This document shows, piece after piece, positions 15,684 to 23,308 of a stretch of 32,798 nucleotides of DNA (position 1 is the first letter of the stretch; every line of letters starts with the position of its first letter). The stretch is taken from the NCBI GenBank assembly GCA_024692105.1, contig JAILMZ010000056.1:1-32798 (forward strand), given 5' to 3'. This DNA is from Saccharofermentans sp. Its GTDB lineage: Bacteria > Bacillota_A > Clostridia > Saccharofermentanales > Saccharofermentanaceae. The translations under genes were made by a program, and so were the position numbers. The notes beneath the pieces were generated by a model that searched no databases, was not told where the DNA came from, and saw only the letters and a list, made by a program, of their open reading frames with translations.

Positions 15684-18600
15684 TCAGTTGACCGTGATCT
15701 CGCCTTCGACGGCATCTGCTGCGGCCGTGGTCTCGCCTGTATCGGCTGCTGCAGCGTCGGTCTCGCCGGGTGCGGCAGTCTCGCCGGGTGCGGCAGTCTC
15801 GGTGGTTATCTCGCCCGAGAAGATGCCTGCAGGAGGCAGTACGATCTTGTCGCCGCTGTTAGGCTTGTATGTAGCCGGATCGAGGTTGTTGTACTGATAT
15901 GTGAGGATCATGGCGATTCTCGCGTCAGTGCTGTCCTCGATATCGATTCCGTAAACATAATGGAAGACATCCCACCATGTTCTGTAGCCGATGTAATCGG
16001 AGAATACGAAGTAGCCGATAGGAGCATCTGCTGCAGGCTGTGTCGGAGGAGCTGTAGGCAGTGTTACCTCAACATCGGATGCCAGCGGACTTGTCGTGGA
16101 CTCCTCAGTAACCTCTGTATTGGCCTTGCTGCAGCCCTTTGCGATAAGGACTACCATGATGATCACGCAGATAACGAATACGCCGCAGAATGTAAAGAAG
16201 ATATAGCCGTTACGTGTCAGCTTGAACTTCTTTCCGCCGCCGTTGCCGCCTGAAGCGGGTTTGCCGGCACCGGGCGTTGCAGGTCTGCCTGACTTGCTCG
16301 GGCCCTCGCCTGAAGGTCTGTAGGCAGTCTGACCGGGATTCGAATACTGAGCCTGCTGCTGAGCGCTCGGAATGCTTTCCGAACCCTCTGCACCTGCAGC
16401 TTCGTATCCGTAAGCACCTGCGTCTGTCTGGCCTGTGTAAGGTGTATCGTCTACTCCGAGGATATTGTTGAACCATTCTTCATCGAGTGATGCAGATGAA
16501 GAAGCGGATGCCTGTTCAGGTTCCTGAGGTATGCTCTGGTCCTGATAGCTCACGAATTGTGATTCGCCTTCCTCAGGCTGGAGCGGTGTGTACGAAGATT
16601 CAGGATCTACGAACTGGTTCTGTCCGTTATCACCGTTGCCGAAATCGACGAAACCGTTATTATCATCCATTGATGCGCCTCCCTGTGTATTATATGCCCC
16701 ATAATTCTGTTGATCTTCCTGCGGGAACGCCTCCGTGCCGTAAGGCTGGTAAGGAGGAGTCTGATCCGCATCAATGATCGTCTGGTTGTTGTAATCACCG
16801 TATGCGTACGCATCCTGAGCCTGCGTGTTCACGGGCTCTTCGGAATTGATCGCATTCTCGGGTGTATCGAAATTGCCTCCGTCATAGACGGGCATGTCGG
16901 GAATATCATCAGAAGCGGGAACGTCATCGATCGTCTCGACAGCGTTGCCGAAAGGAAGCACGAACGGCTGCTCTGCTTCTGCTTCGGGCTGCGGCTCTGC
17001 AGGAGCCTCTGCTGCAGCTTCGGGTGCAGGAACTACGGCTTCCTTGGGGAAGTCTACGTTGAGCTTGTCCTCTTCCTTAAGCTCGGGCTTCTCTTCCTTG
17101 AGCTCGAAATCAGGAAGCGGGATATCAGATACTTCCTCGGAAGGTGCCTGCTCGGGCTTGGGTGCGTTTGCATCGTCGCCGAAAACAAGCGGCGGAGTAT
17201 CCTTCAGTTCTTCTGCACTTGCCTTGCCGTAAGGATCGAAGGGCTCTGCAACAACTGCTGCAGATGCGGCTTCTGCCTCGGGCTCGCCTGCGATGGTGCC
17301 GGGCGCGAAGACGATCTCTTCTGCCTTGTTTACGACCTCAGGCGCCTTGACCTCCGGTGCGGTAACAACTTCAGGCTCTGCTACAGGCTGCTCTACCTCA
17401 GGCTCTGTCTTGAGTTCTTCTGCATTTGTCTCAACAGCATCAAGCTTTTCCTGCTGCTCCTGGAGAGCCTTGGCAAGGATGCTGTCGCTTCCCTTAGCAA
17501 AGAAGAGTGAGTCGAGGCTCTCGACAGGCTTTGTCGGTGAATCCTCGTCGTCGGGTGTAAAAGCCGTCTGGGAGATAGTCTCCATCTTGACGGGTTCTTC
17601 CGGTGCTGCTTCAGGCTCCGGTGCCGGCATCTCAGGCTGTACGCTTGCTACGAACGGAGAAGACTGGACCTCAGCTGCCGTCTCGGCAACAGGTGTTGCT
17701 GCGAGATCCGCTGCAGCCTTGGCTGCCTCGGCATCCTTCTCAGACGATGCCTTCATCTCTCCGAAAATGTTCTTCATTACTTCCTCAGCGGAGATCTCCT
17801 CGGCAACTTCCTGTGTCTCGGGGAAATCCACCTTTGCCGTCTCGGGCTTTACATCAGGTGCAGCGGCAGATGCGGCATCGCCGAACATTACGCCTGCCTG
17901 TGCAGCTCCTGCGGCACCTGCAACACCGGCAGCGCCTGCGCCTGCAGCACCTGCGATCTCTGTTGCCGCAGCAGTACCTGCAGCTGCAGCAGCTGCTTCA
18001 GTTGCGAAGTTTACGAATCCGCCTGCTGCCGAAGCTTCAGCTGCAGCGCCTACAACGCCGCCGTCGACGGTCGACTGGACCATCATCTCTTCCTCGGGAG
18101 CAGTATCTTTCTTCCTGAAACCGAACAGCCCCTTCTTCTCCTGCTTTGTAATGCCTTCAACGAAGGAGATGGAGAACTGCATCGGTGTGTTGGGCATTCT
18201 TGCGGAAGCCTGTGTGATGATCGTTCCTGCAGCATCGCACTGGTCTTCGGCATCCGTGAGGATCCTTAAGAGTTCTCTCTGTCCGAGGGAATCGTAGACC
18301 GCCTTGTTGCAGAGGATGATGCAGTCATCGGGTGTAAGCGTGAAGAAGTTGGACCAGAGAGCATTGGCTGTTTTGGAGGAGCAGTAATACTGGAAATCTC
18401 CAACTCTGTTGCCGTACGCATCAATGGGTTCCATGGGGATGCCCGCATCAGTGAGCGGGAACAATGTATCATCCCTGTAAAGGAAAGCGAGGCCGCTGCC
18501 GATGGTAACGGCAAATGCCTCTGCGTCTTTGACGATAACACCGGAGAAATAGGGGTTCCTTGTCTCGGTGTCTGAAAGCTTTGTGTTGCCTGCAACGCCG

Positions 18601-18905
18601 ACTGCCGTTGACAGGAACTTCTCTATGAGTGAATCGATATCCTTGTTGCCGACCTTAACGTCGTTGCAAAGGGAACGGAGCTGGGGTTCGAACGGAGGCA
18701 TGTCGCCGGGCTCGAAACCTTGAATTGCTGGATGTGTGAAGATCGAGAAGAAGAATCCTTTCGCATCTTTATCCATCGTTATGTCGGCAGAACGTGTCTC
18801 GCGCTTGCCGCACAGCCTGCCGTCCATATAGAAAGCATCCGTAAGCGTTTGTGACGGAAAATATCTTGCCGTCAGCGTGCTCGCCAGCCGTGTTAACGTT
18901 GCCAT
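15684..18905 (-). CDS. Membrane protein with degenerate PP2C-like domain, long low-complexity linker and LysM-like outer domain
   Basis: 1073 residues. Residues about 1-250 follow the PP2C (PPM) order: VTIGSGLAFLYRDDTLFPLTD matches the GDSR-YL---L--LT block, and DDCIILCNKAVYDSL matches D-ILLCSDGL-D-L. The metal-binding acids are absent (SDG is NKA, GDS is GSG, no DN near the end), so it is probably a pseudophosphatase. A linker of about 630 residues is rich in Ala, Glu, Pro, then Gln/Asn/Tyr/Gly. One membrane helix follows (about 899-925), then a Thr/Pro stretch and a LysM-like domain (about 960-1023, ending GDKIVLPPAG). The tail is Ala/Thr/Glu-rich with a tandem 18-bp repeat. I chose the ATG at 18905 because GGAGG lies 11 bases upstream. 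Function unknown; a cell-envelope sensor or scaffold is plausible. Confidence 0.82.
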   Translation of the reverse strand: MATLTRLASTLTARYFPSQTLTDAFYMDGRLCGKRETRSADITMDKDAKGFFFSIFTHPAIQGFEPGDMPPFEPQLRSLCNDVKVGNKDIDSLIEKFLSTAVGVAGNTKLSDTETRNPYFSGVIVKDAEAFAVTIGSGLAFLYRDDTLFPLTDAGIPMEPIDAYGNRVGDFQYYCSSKTANALWSNFFTLTPDDCIILCNKAVYDSLGQRELLRILTDAEDQCDAAGTIITQASARMPNTPMQFSISFVEGITKQEKKGLFGFRKKDTAPEEEMMVQSTVDGGVVGAAAEASAAGGFVNFATEAAAAAAGTAAATEIAGAAGAGAAGVAGAAGAAQAGVMFGDAASAAAPDVKPETAKVDFPETQEVAEEISAEEVMKNIFGEMKASSEKDAEAAKAAADLAATPVAETAAEVQSSPFVASVQPEMPAPEPEAAPEEPVKMETISQTAFTPDDEDSPTKPVESLDSLFFAKGSDSILAKALQEQQEKLDAVETNAEELKTEPEVEQPVAEPEVVTAPEVKAPEVVNKAEEIVFAPGTIAGEPEAEAASAAVVAEPFDPYGKASAEELKDTPPLVFGDDANAPKPEQAPSEEVSDIPLPDFELKEEKPELKEEDKLNVDFPKEAVVPAPEAAAEAPAEPQPEAEAEQPFVLPFGNAVETIDDVPASDDIPDMPVYDGGNFDTPENAINSEEPVNTQAQDAYAYGDYNNQTIIDADQTPPYQPYGTEAFPQEDQQNYGAYNTQGGASMDDNNGFVDFGNGDNGQNQFVDPESSYTPLQPEEGESQFVSYQDQSIPQEPEQASASSSASLDEEWFNNILGVDDTPYTGQTDAGAYGYEAAGAEGSESIPSAQQQAQYSNPGQTAYRPSGEGPSKSGRPATPGAGKPASGGNGGGKKFKLTRNGYIFFTFCGVFVICVIIMVVLIAKGCSKANTEVTEESTTSPLASDVEVTLPTAPPTQPAADAPIGYFVFSDYIGYRTWWDVFHYVYGIDIEDSTDARIAMILTYQYNNLDPATYKPNSGDKIVLPPAGIFSGEITTETAAPGETAAPGETDAAAADTGETTAAADAVEGEITVN
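15760..15795. repeat. Two perfect copies of an 18-bp repeat in the C-terminal coding region
   Basis: GTCTCGCCGGGTGCGGCA occurs at 15760-15777 and 15778-15795. On the coding (minus) strand it encodes AAPGET twice in the tail of the PP2C-like/LysM protein. It is probably a slippage expansion and could vary between strains. Confidence 0.85.
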
Positions 18906-18939
18906 TTGGGATAGTTCCTCCAAATAATTATTCAGAATG

Positions 18940-18945
18940 ATTATA
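18940..18945 (-). promoter_or_regulatory. Extended -10 promoter of the PP2C-like/LysM gene
   Basis: On the minus strand TGT precedes a perfect TATAAT, giving an extended -10. The region upstream offers only a weak -35 (TTGTGA, 15-base spacer), which extended -10 promoters tolerate. The leader is about 30 bases. Confidence 0.55.
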
Positions 18946-19005
18946 ACATAACACTTAATTTCACAAATACTTTTATTATTTTTTAACAGTACTGTCACAT
19001 AGGCA

Positions 19006-19044
19006 AAAACAAGGGGCTGCAGTGTATTTGCAGCCCCTTTTTTT
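19006..19044 (-). terminator. Bidirectional-looking terminator after the DUF885 gene
   Basis: AAGGGGCTGC (19011-19020) pairs perfectly with GCAGCCCCTT (19030-19039) around a 9-base loop. On the minus strand TTGTTTTTG follows, terminating the DUF885 gene at 19067. On the plus strand seven or more Ts follow, so it also works structurally in that direction, although no plus-strand gene ends here. Confidence 0.9.
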
Positions 19045-19066
19045 AGGTATTTCTTGTGTTTTTCCG

Positions 19067-21118
19067 TTAATTGCCCTGAGGCGGTTCGAGTTCGCCGTTA
19101 AGCATGGCGGTCATGTTGACTTCCAGTTCCTCAAAATTCGTCGTAAGGCAATTGAGGTATGCTTCGTGGATCTCAACCTCCGATGCATCCGGGAAGTTCT
19201 CGTGTGCTCTTTCCATGATCTCCTTCGTGTGGATGAATCCCATGCCGTACTTTGCGGAATAGCAGGGTGTCGTAACGAGCAGAGTATAGTAATCACTGAT
19301 CATGTCAGGCGTGATGCCGTACATGTCGCATGTTGCCGCATTGTAGTAATCGCAGCAGTCCTCTATCGTCCATCCTTCAACGTGGATACCGTAGTCGAGT
19401 CCCGTTGTAATGAGAACGTTGGATATATCCTCAAGATAGACGAACATCTCTGCATCACCTTCCGGATTATCTGCGAAATAATTCATCATCGCATATGTCT
19501 CGCAGTATACTGCCCAGCCCTCGTTGTAGCCGATGGAATCAGCAAGATACATGTAAGGATGTGATGTGGCACTTCTGGTATACAGAGACTGGAACATGTG
19601 TCCCGGATAAGCCTCGTGAGCCATTGTAACGCCGAGGTCCGTACCGGTGCTTCCGTTGTTTACGAGAAGCATGTTCGAATTGTAGTTGTCAAGATGATAT
19701 CCGAAGTAAGCCGCAGGGCTGAAATCATCCTCGAATACTTCAGGAACTTCCATCAGGAAATACTCATGAGCGGGGATCTCAGGGAAGTTAGGTTCGATAG
19801 CCTCATACAGGTAATCGAGGTTGTCCTGGACCGTTCCCATTGTGTAGTCGTGGCTGACATAATCGTTGTACCATTCGAAAGAACCGGAGTTGAAGATCTT
19901 GCTCATTCCGTCTGTCATCTCAGCTACTTCCGCATCGCACAATGCCATTGATTCCTCAACGGACATGCCGCTGTTCGTCTGCATCATGCAAAGCCATGAA
20001 TAGTAAGCGTCTCCGCCCTTATACATGCAGAGGCCCGCATCCATTCCGCCATAATCCTCAAGGGCTCTCAGGCGGTCTGCGCAATCCTGGAACGCAGGGA
20101 AAACGATATTCTTCATTATGTCTTCGTGTTCCTGAAGGAGCGTGTCGCGGTCTGCATCCGAAAGGCCATTGATGTTGTCCAGTCTCTCTTCGAATGAATC
20201 GTAAAGGAAGCAGTCGTCTGTCATCTTTACGAGGTTATCGAATGTCTTGGCAGCTGCCTCGTAGCTTGTCGCGGAAGAAGCAAAACCATACTCCGCACGG
20301 GTCTCCTCATAGGTGCAGTACTCATCGAACATCCTCTCGACATCTTCAAGGAGCAGGAGGTAATTCTCGGCATCCTCAACCGTCTCGAAAGTATACAGAT
20401 CGAGCACGAAAAGAATGTCAGACTGAGGTCCTACGAGCGGGTTTAAAGCCATTGTGTAATACTCGAAAGCCGTATATGAATAGCAGTAAGAATAGTTCTG
20501 ATAGTCGTATACGATCTTGTCGTAGAACAGCCTGTCATCAGTGCCAAGCGACTCATAGTCGATGGTATAGAGCTTCTCGAGCTGGCCGTCGTAGAAAGCC
20601 TTCTCTTCAGGGTACTCGGAGATATCCATCGTTATATCGCCCCATGTGACTCCATCGTAAGTGATACCGTACGCGGAAGGATCCTCGAAGATGAGAACCG
20701 CATCAGCATAGCAGGTAACGGTATGCTGGATCGCTTCCATTTCGATCTGGTCCAGAAGGTCCTCAGCTTCCTTTCCCGCTACAGTGCCGGGTGCCACATA
20801 CGGATGGAGTTCATCGTAAGTTGCGACATGGTCGGGATATGTAAGCATATCCGAAGTCTCGATATACTCTCCGGGAACATACGGCGGAGGCGTAACCACC
20901 GGGACCGTCACATCCGGATCGGATTCATCGGGATCTGATTCATCGGGATCGGATTCGTCTGTATCGTCATCACCGAATAAGAACCATGAACCAACGTCGT
21001 CATCATCATCGTCTTTGCTCTTGGACTTCTTGCCCTCGAGCAGAGAACAGCCTGCAAAAGAAGCGCTCATTGACGCTATGAGCAAAAGCGCTGTCATGCG
21101 TTTTGTCAAATCTTTCAT
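19067..21118 (-). CDS. DUF885 family lipoprotein, putative zinc peptidase-like
   Basis: 683 residues. A lipoprotein signal is clear: positively charged start, hydrophobic core and lipobox FAGC with Cys24, so it should be anchored outside the membrane. Residues about 33-70 are an acidic linker (D-rich run, then a repeated SDPDE). The DUF885 body follows. HEAYPGHMFQ and, downstream, YNEGWAVYCE supply two His and Glu residues in the spacing of the family's presumed metal site, reminiscent of gluzincin peptidases. Peptidase activity is inferred. The terminator at 19006-19044 follows. Two promoters lie upstream, so it is probably transcribed apart from the ANL gene. Confidence 0.9.
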   Translation of the reverse strand: MKDLTKRMTALLLIASMSASFAGCSLLEGKKSKSKDDDDDDVGSWFLFGDDDTDESDPDESDPDESDPDVTVPVVTPPPYVPGEYIETSDMLTYPDHVATYDELHPYVAPGTVAGKEAEDLLDQIEMEAIQHTVTCYADAVLIFEDPSAYGITYDGVTWGDITMDISEYPEEKAFYDGQLEKLYTIDYESLGTDDRLFYDKIVYDYQNYSYCYSYTAFEYYTMALNPLVGPQSDILFVLDLYTFETVEDAENYLLLLEDVERMFDEYCTYEETRAEYGFASSATSYEAAAKTFDNLVKMTDDCFLYDSFEERLDNINGLSDADRDTLLQEHEDIMKNIVFPAFQDCADRLRALEDYGGMDAGLCMYKGGDAYYSWLCMMQTNSGMSVEESMALCDAEVAEMTDGMSKIFNSGSFEWYNDYVSHDYTMGTVQDNLDYLYEAIEPNFPEIPAHEYFLMEVPEVFEDDFSPAAYFGYHLDNYNSNMLLVNNGSTGTDLGVTMAHEAYPGHMFQSLYTRSATSHPYMYLADSIGYNEGWAVYCETYAMMNYFADNPEGDAEMFVYLEDISNVLITTGLDYGIHVEGWTIEDCCDYYNAATCDMYGITPDMISDYYTLLVTTPCYSAKYGMGFIHTKEIMERAHENFPDASEVEIHEAYLNCLTTNFEELEVNMTAMLNGELEPPQGN
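20915..20957. repeat. Three imperfect 15-bp tandem repeats in the DUF885 linker
   Basis: Three consecutive copies of a 15-base unit, consensus GGGATCGGATTCATC, with one or two substitutions each. They encode the DESDPDESDPDESDPD acidic linker just after the lipobox. The length of this spacer may vary between strains. Confidence 0.8.
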
Positions 21119-21145
21119 AGAATAAATCCCCCTTAAAACTATAGT

Positions 21146-21151
21146 ATTATA
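21146..21151 (-). promoter_or_regulatory. Proximal extended -10 promoter of the DUF885 gene
   Basis: On the minus strand TGC directly precedes a perfect TATAAT, giving an extended -10 about 25 bases upstream of the start codon. No good -35 is visible at 16-18 bases. The ribosome site AAGGGGG lies between it and the ATG. Confidence 0.5.
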
Positions 21152-21211
21152 GCACTAAACGAAAGTGCGCCCTTTCCGGCGCCTTAGTTTTGTTTTGATA
21201 CTTACTGCTGT

Positions 21212-21240
21212 ATGATAGTACACATTCGCTACTATGTCAA
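21212..21240 (-). promoter_or_regulatory. Distal promoter of the DUF885 gene
   Basis: On the minus strand a perfect TTGACA (21235-21240) and TATCAT (21212-21217, five of six) are separated by exactly 17 bases. It begins 38 bases after the ANL gene stop and would give a leader of about 90 bases. Together with the proximal element it makes a two-promoter region. Confidence 0.75.
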
Positions 21241-21277
21241 CACCCGGAGGATAAATATGGGCACAAAAGCCCTGTTA

Positions 21278-23071
21278 TCAGCTTTCGCTGTCCGTTTCCA
21301 AAGGCTCGTCCCCGATGTCGTCTTCATCCATCAGAGAGCGGATCTCATTGACCTTGTTTCCGAGCTCGGCATAATTGACCCTTCCTCCGGGCTCTTTGGG
21401 TATCGATGCGAAGAAATAGATCTCTGAAGGCCTCTCGGGCTCTGTGAGCATTGATGCACACTCATCGCCTACCCTTGCCTTGAGCCTCTGCATGGCATCG
21501 TTATCGTAGAAATAGTTCTCTTCCGGAACGATCGCGGCAGCAAGGACCGGTCCTTCGACGGTATCGGTCACGACGCATGCGACATCAATTACGCCTGCAA
21601 CGAGTTCTATTACCTTCTCGACCTTGGCAGGATACACGGTCGCGCTGCTGATCTTGAATCCGCCGCGCACGTTGCTGTATCTGAAGAAGACTCCTTCTTC
21701 GTTCTCGATGCCGATATCTTCGGTAAGCCGCCACGATCTGCCGTCAGAGAGTTTGCGGAAAGGGTTCTTGTGACTGCCGTCACGCATCAGGAACGAGCGG
21801 CACATCGAAGGCGAGTGCACGGCTATCTCTCCTTCTTTACCGCGGGGCATATCAAACATTGAATTCCTGTCGACGATCTTTACCAGAACATCCGGCAGCG
21901 GTATTCCGACCGCGCCTTCGTTAACCATCTCGGGCATGCAGTACAAGAATTCAAAAAGCTCGGAGTTCCCGTAGAAAGAATGAATCTCCGGATGTCTGCC
22001 GAGACTTGTCATGAGTTCCATAAGACCGGCCTTCTGAGCCAGTGTGAGCGGCACGCCTGCACTGATCAGGAATTTCGCGTTCTTTACCGCAGACATGGAT
22101 CCCGATGCGGCGTTGATTTTCGCGAGAGTGCCGGAGAAAGCCACCAGGGTATCGGGTTTGTACAGGCGGATAGGAGCCATGATGTTGTTGCTGTCGTACC
22201 ATGTGTAGATAAGAAGCGTATGTCCCGACAAAAGCACATTGTGTATGCCTACGAGGAAGCCGTATACGTAGCAGTATTCGTTGAGGCAGAGCACCCTGAG
22301 AGGCGAGCCTTTCTTCTTCTCGCAGCGTTTGGTTATGATCGAGGATATGTCTGATGCGGTATTGATCGCAATGTCCGTTGCCTCAACGGCAACGATGTCA
22401 GGGTCGTTGAGAGTGGATTCGAACCTTACCGAGATCCTGTCGACGGACTCCGATACCGGAGGTTCCGTATAACTGTCGCTCATTATGTAATCTGCCGCTT
22501 CGCTTGTTGCAGTCTTCCACAAGACCGCCGGAGCCTCACCCGTGATACTGCACTTGCGGTCATACTCGGCAATACCGCTCATGTGGTATTGGACGGCCGG
22601 TCCCGCAGGAATGTAATCCTTATATCTTCCAATGACGATCTTCCTTAACTTCGTACGGCCGAAAACGCCGGACCAGTTGGAATACTGGTTATAGGACATC
22701 AGTGCGAACTTGGCATCGATCCCGCAAGCAAAATCCGCGAACTCGTCCGGGGTGGAATCAGGGACCAGAAGGGATATCACTGCGCCAAGTCTGTTCAAAG
22801 CATAGATGGAGATTATCACATCCGGACACCCGCCCATGCAAAGGCACACGCCGTCACCTTCCTGCACGCCCTGCATCTGCCACATGGTAGCTGCGGCATC
22901 CACCTGGTTCAGGAAGTCGGAATACGTTACTTTCAGCGAGAAATACTCATACGCAGTGCGGTAGGGATACTCTCTGCAAACGGAAACAAGACGCGTGTAC
23001 ATGGTACCGGCCGGCATGTTTGCAACCTCTCCGGTCCACTCGGGATAGTATTTGTTCCATCTGGTTTCCAT
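21278..23071 (-). CDS. ANL superfamily (acyl-CoA synthetase-like) protein with degenerate active site
   Basis: 597 residues. The N-terminal segment YSDFLNQVDAAATMWQMQGVQEGDGVCLCMGGCPDVIISIYALNRLGAV is cut here for length but matches the A1/A2 region (T-Y--L---), and A5 is YGNSELFEF, A7 is LTEDIG, A8 is GGFKISSATVYPAKVE. The P-loop A3 block, normally SSGTTG-PKG, is not recognisable (VEATDIAINTASDIS), and the A10 lysine is replaced in PKEPGGRVNYAEL. Adenylation activity is therefore doubtful, or specialised. I chose the ATG at 23071; an upstream TTG 18 bases earlier is in frame, and neither has a strong ribosome site. A palindrome resembling a catabolite-repression site is about 40 bases upstream. 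Substrate unknown. Confidence 0.82.
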   Translation of the reverse strand: METRWNKYYPEWTGEVANMPAGTMYTRLVSVCREYPYRTAYEYFSLKVTYSDFLNQVDAAATMWQMQGVQEGDGVCLCMGGCPDVIISIYALNRLGAVISLLVPDSTPDEFADFACGIDAKFALMSYNQYSNWSGVFGRTKLRKIVIGRYKDYIPAGPAVQYHMSGIAEYDRKCSITGEAPAVLWKTATSEAADYIMSDSYTEPPVSESVDRISVRFESTLNDPDIVAVEATDIAINTASDISSIITKRCEKKKGSPLRVLCLNEYCYVYGFLVGIHNVLLSGHTLLIYTWYDSNNIMAPIRLYKPDTLVAFSGTLAKINAASGSMSAVKNAKFLISAGVPLTLAQKAGLMELMTSLGRHPEIHSFYGNSELFEFLYCMPEMVNEGAVGIPLPDVLVKIVDRNSMFDMPRGKEGEIAVHSPSMCRSFLMRDGSHKNPFRKLSDGRSWRLTEDIGIENEEGVFFRYSNVRGGFKISSATVYPAKVEKVIELVAGVIDVACVVTDTVEGPVLAAAIVPEENYFYDNDAMQRLKARVGDECASMLTEPERPSEIYFFASIPKEPGGRVNYAELGNKVNEIRSLMDEDDIGDEPLETDSES

Positions 23072-23109
23072 GCAAAAAGCATAACCCAAAGACAGTTAAA
23101 AGAAAACCG

Positions 23110-23121
23110 CAAAGCGCTTTG
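23110..23121. promoter_or_regulatory. 12-bp perfect palindrome, LacI/CcpA-type operator-like
   Basis: CAAAGCGCTTTG is fully self-complementary with a central CG. Its inner AAAGCGCTTT equals the core of CcpA cre sites and of many LacI-family operators, although the flanking TG/CA positions do not match a full cre. It lies between the ANL gene start (39 bases away) and the tRNA-Ser promoter (21 bases away). Regulation of the ANL gene is the simplest reading, but no regulator was identified. Confidence 0.45.
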
Positions 23122-23141
23122 ATTTTCTTGTCGTTTTATTT

Positions 23142-23169
23142 TTGACAGTACCCTAAAAGTTGCTATAAT
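23142..23169 (+). promoter_or_regulatory. Consensus promoter of tRNA-Ser
   Basis: A perfect TTGACA (23142-23147) and a perfect TATAAT (23164-23169) are 16 bases apart, and TGC precedes the -10 (extended -10). This is as strong as sigma-A promoters get and suits a stable RNA. Transcription should begin about 5-6 bases before the mature tRNA. Confidence 0.9.
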
Positions 23170-23180
23170 ATTACCGCTAT

Positions 23181-23271
23181 GGAGACGTATCGAAGTGGTC
23201 ATAACGGGGCGCACTCGAAATGCGTTTGTCGGGTTACCGGCACGTGGGTTCGAATCCCACCGTCTCCGCCA
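23181..23271 (+). tRNA. tRNA-Ser (anticodon CGA), CCA encoded
   Basis: Class II cloverleaf. The acceptor stem GGAGACG pairs with CGTCTCC, followed by discriminator G and encoded CCA. The anticodon loop CTCGAAA is closed by GCGCA/TGCGT, giving CGA, which reads UCG. The long variable arm has a GTCGG/CCGGC stem. The T arm is GTGGG-TTCGAAT-CCCAC. The long variable arm and the discriminator G are the serine identity elements. A consensus promoter precedes it and a hairpin terminator follows. No integrase is adjacent. Confidence 0.96.
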
Positions 23272-23273
23272 AG

Positions 23274-23308
23274 ACCTCTCGGAACCTGAAGTTCGGGAGG
23301 TTTTTTAT
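23274..23308 (+). terminator. Terminator of tRNA-Ser
   Basis: CCTCTCGGAAC and GTTCGGGAGG can pair with a small internal mismatch around a five-base loop. Six Ts (23301-23306) follow. The stop codon of the convergent cyclase gene (23305-23307) lies inside the T-tract. The hairpin could also stop cyclase transcripts if read from the other side, but the T-rich side favours the plus strand. Confidence 0.85.

Noticed and set aside
16710..17510. Plus-strand open frame of 266 codons, Leu/Cys/Arg-rich
   Set aside because: Antisense to the Glu/Ala-rich linker; its composition is what the complement of gaa/gca codons gives.
17293..18297. Plus-strand open frame of 334 codons opposite the low-complexity part of the PP2C-like/LysM gene
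   Set aside because: Ser/Ala-rich product that mirrors the biased codons of the real gene, with no ribosome site, no recognisable domain and no conservation cue.
23181..23271. tRNA-Ser 3' end as an integration (att) site for a mobile element
   Set aside because: No integrase, no direct repeat of the tRNA 3' end and no mobile genes in the flanking sequence.
23116..23304. Intrinsic terminator for the cyclase gene on the minus strand
   Set aside because: The hairpin at 23274-23308 has its T-tract on the plus-strand side, so it fits the tRNA; the minus side after it has no T-run.
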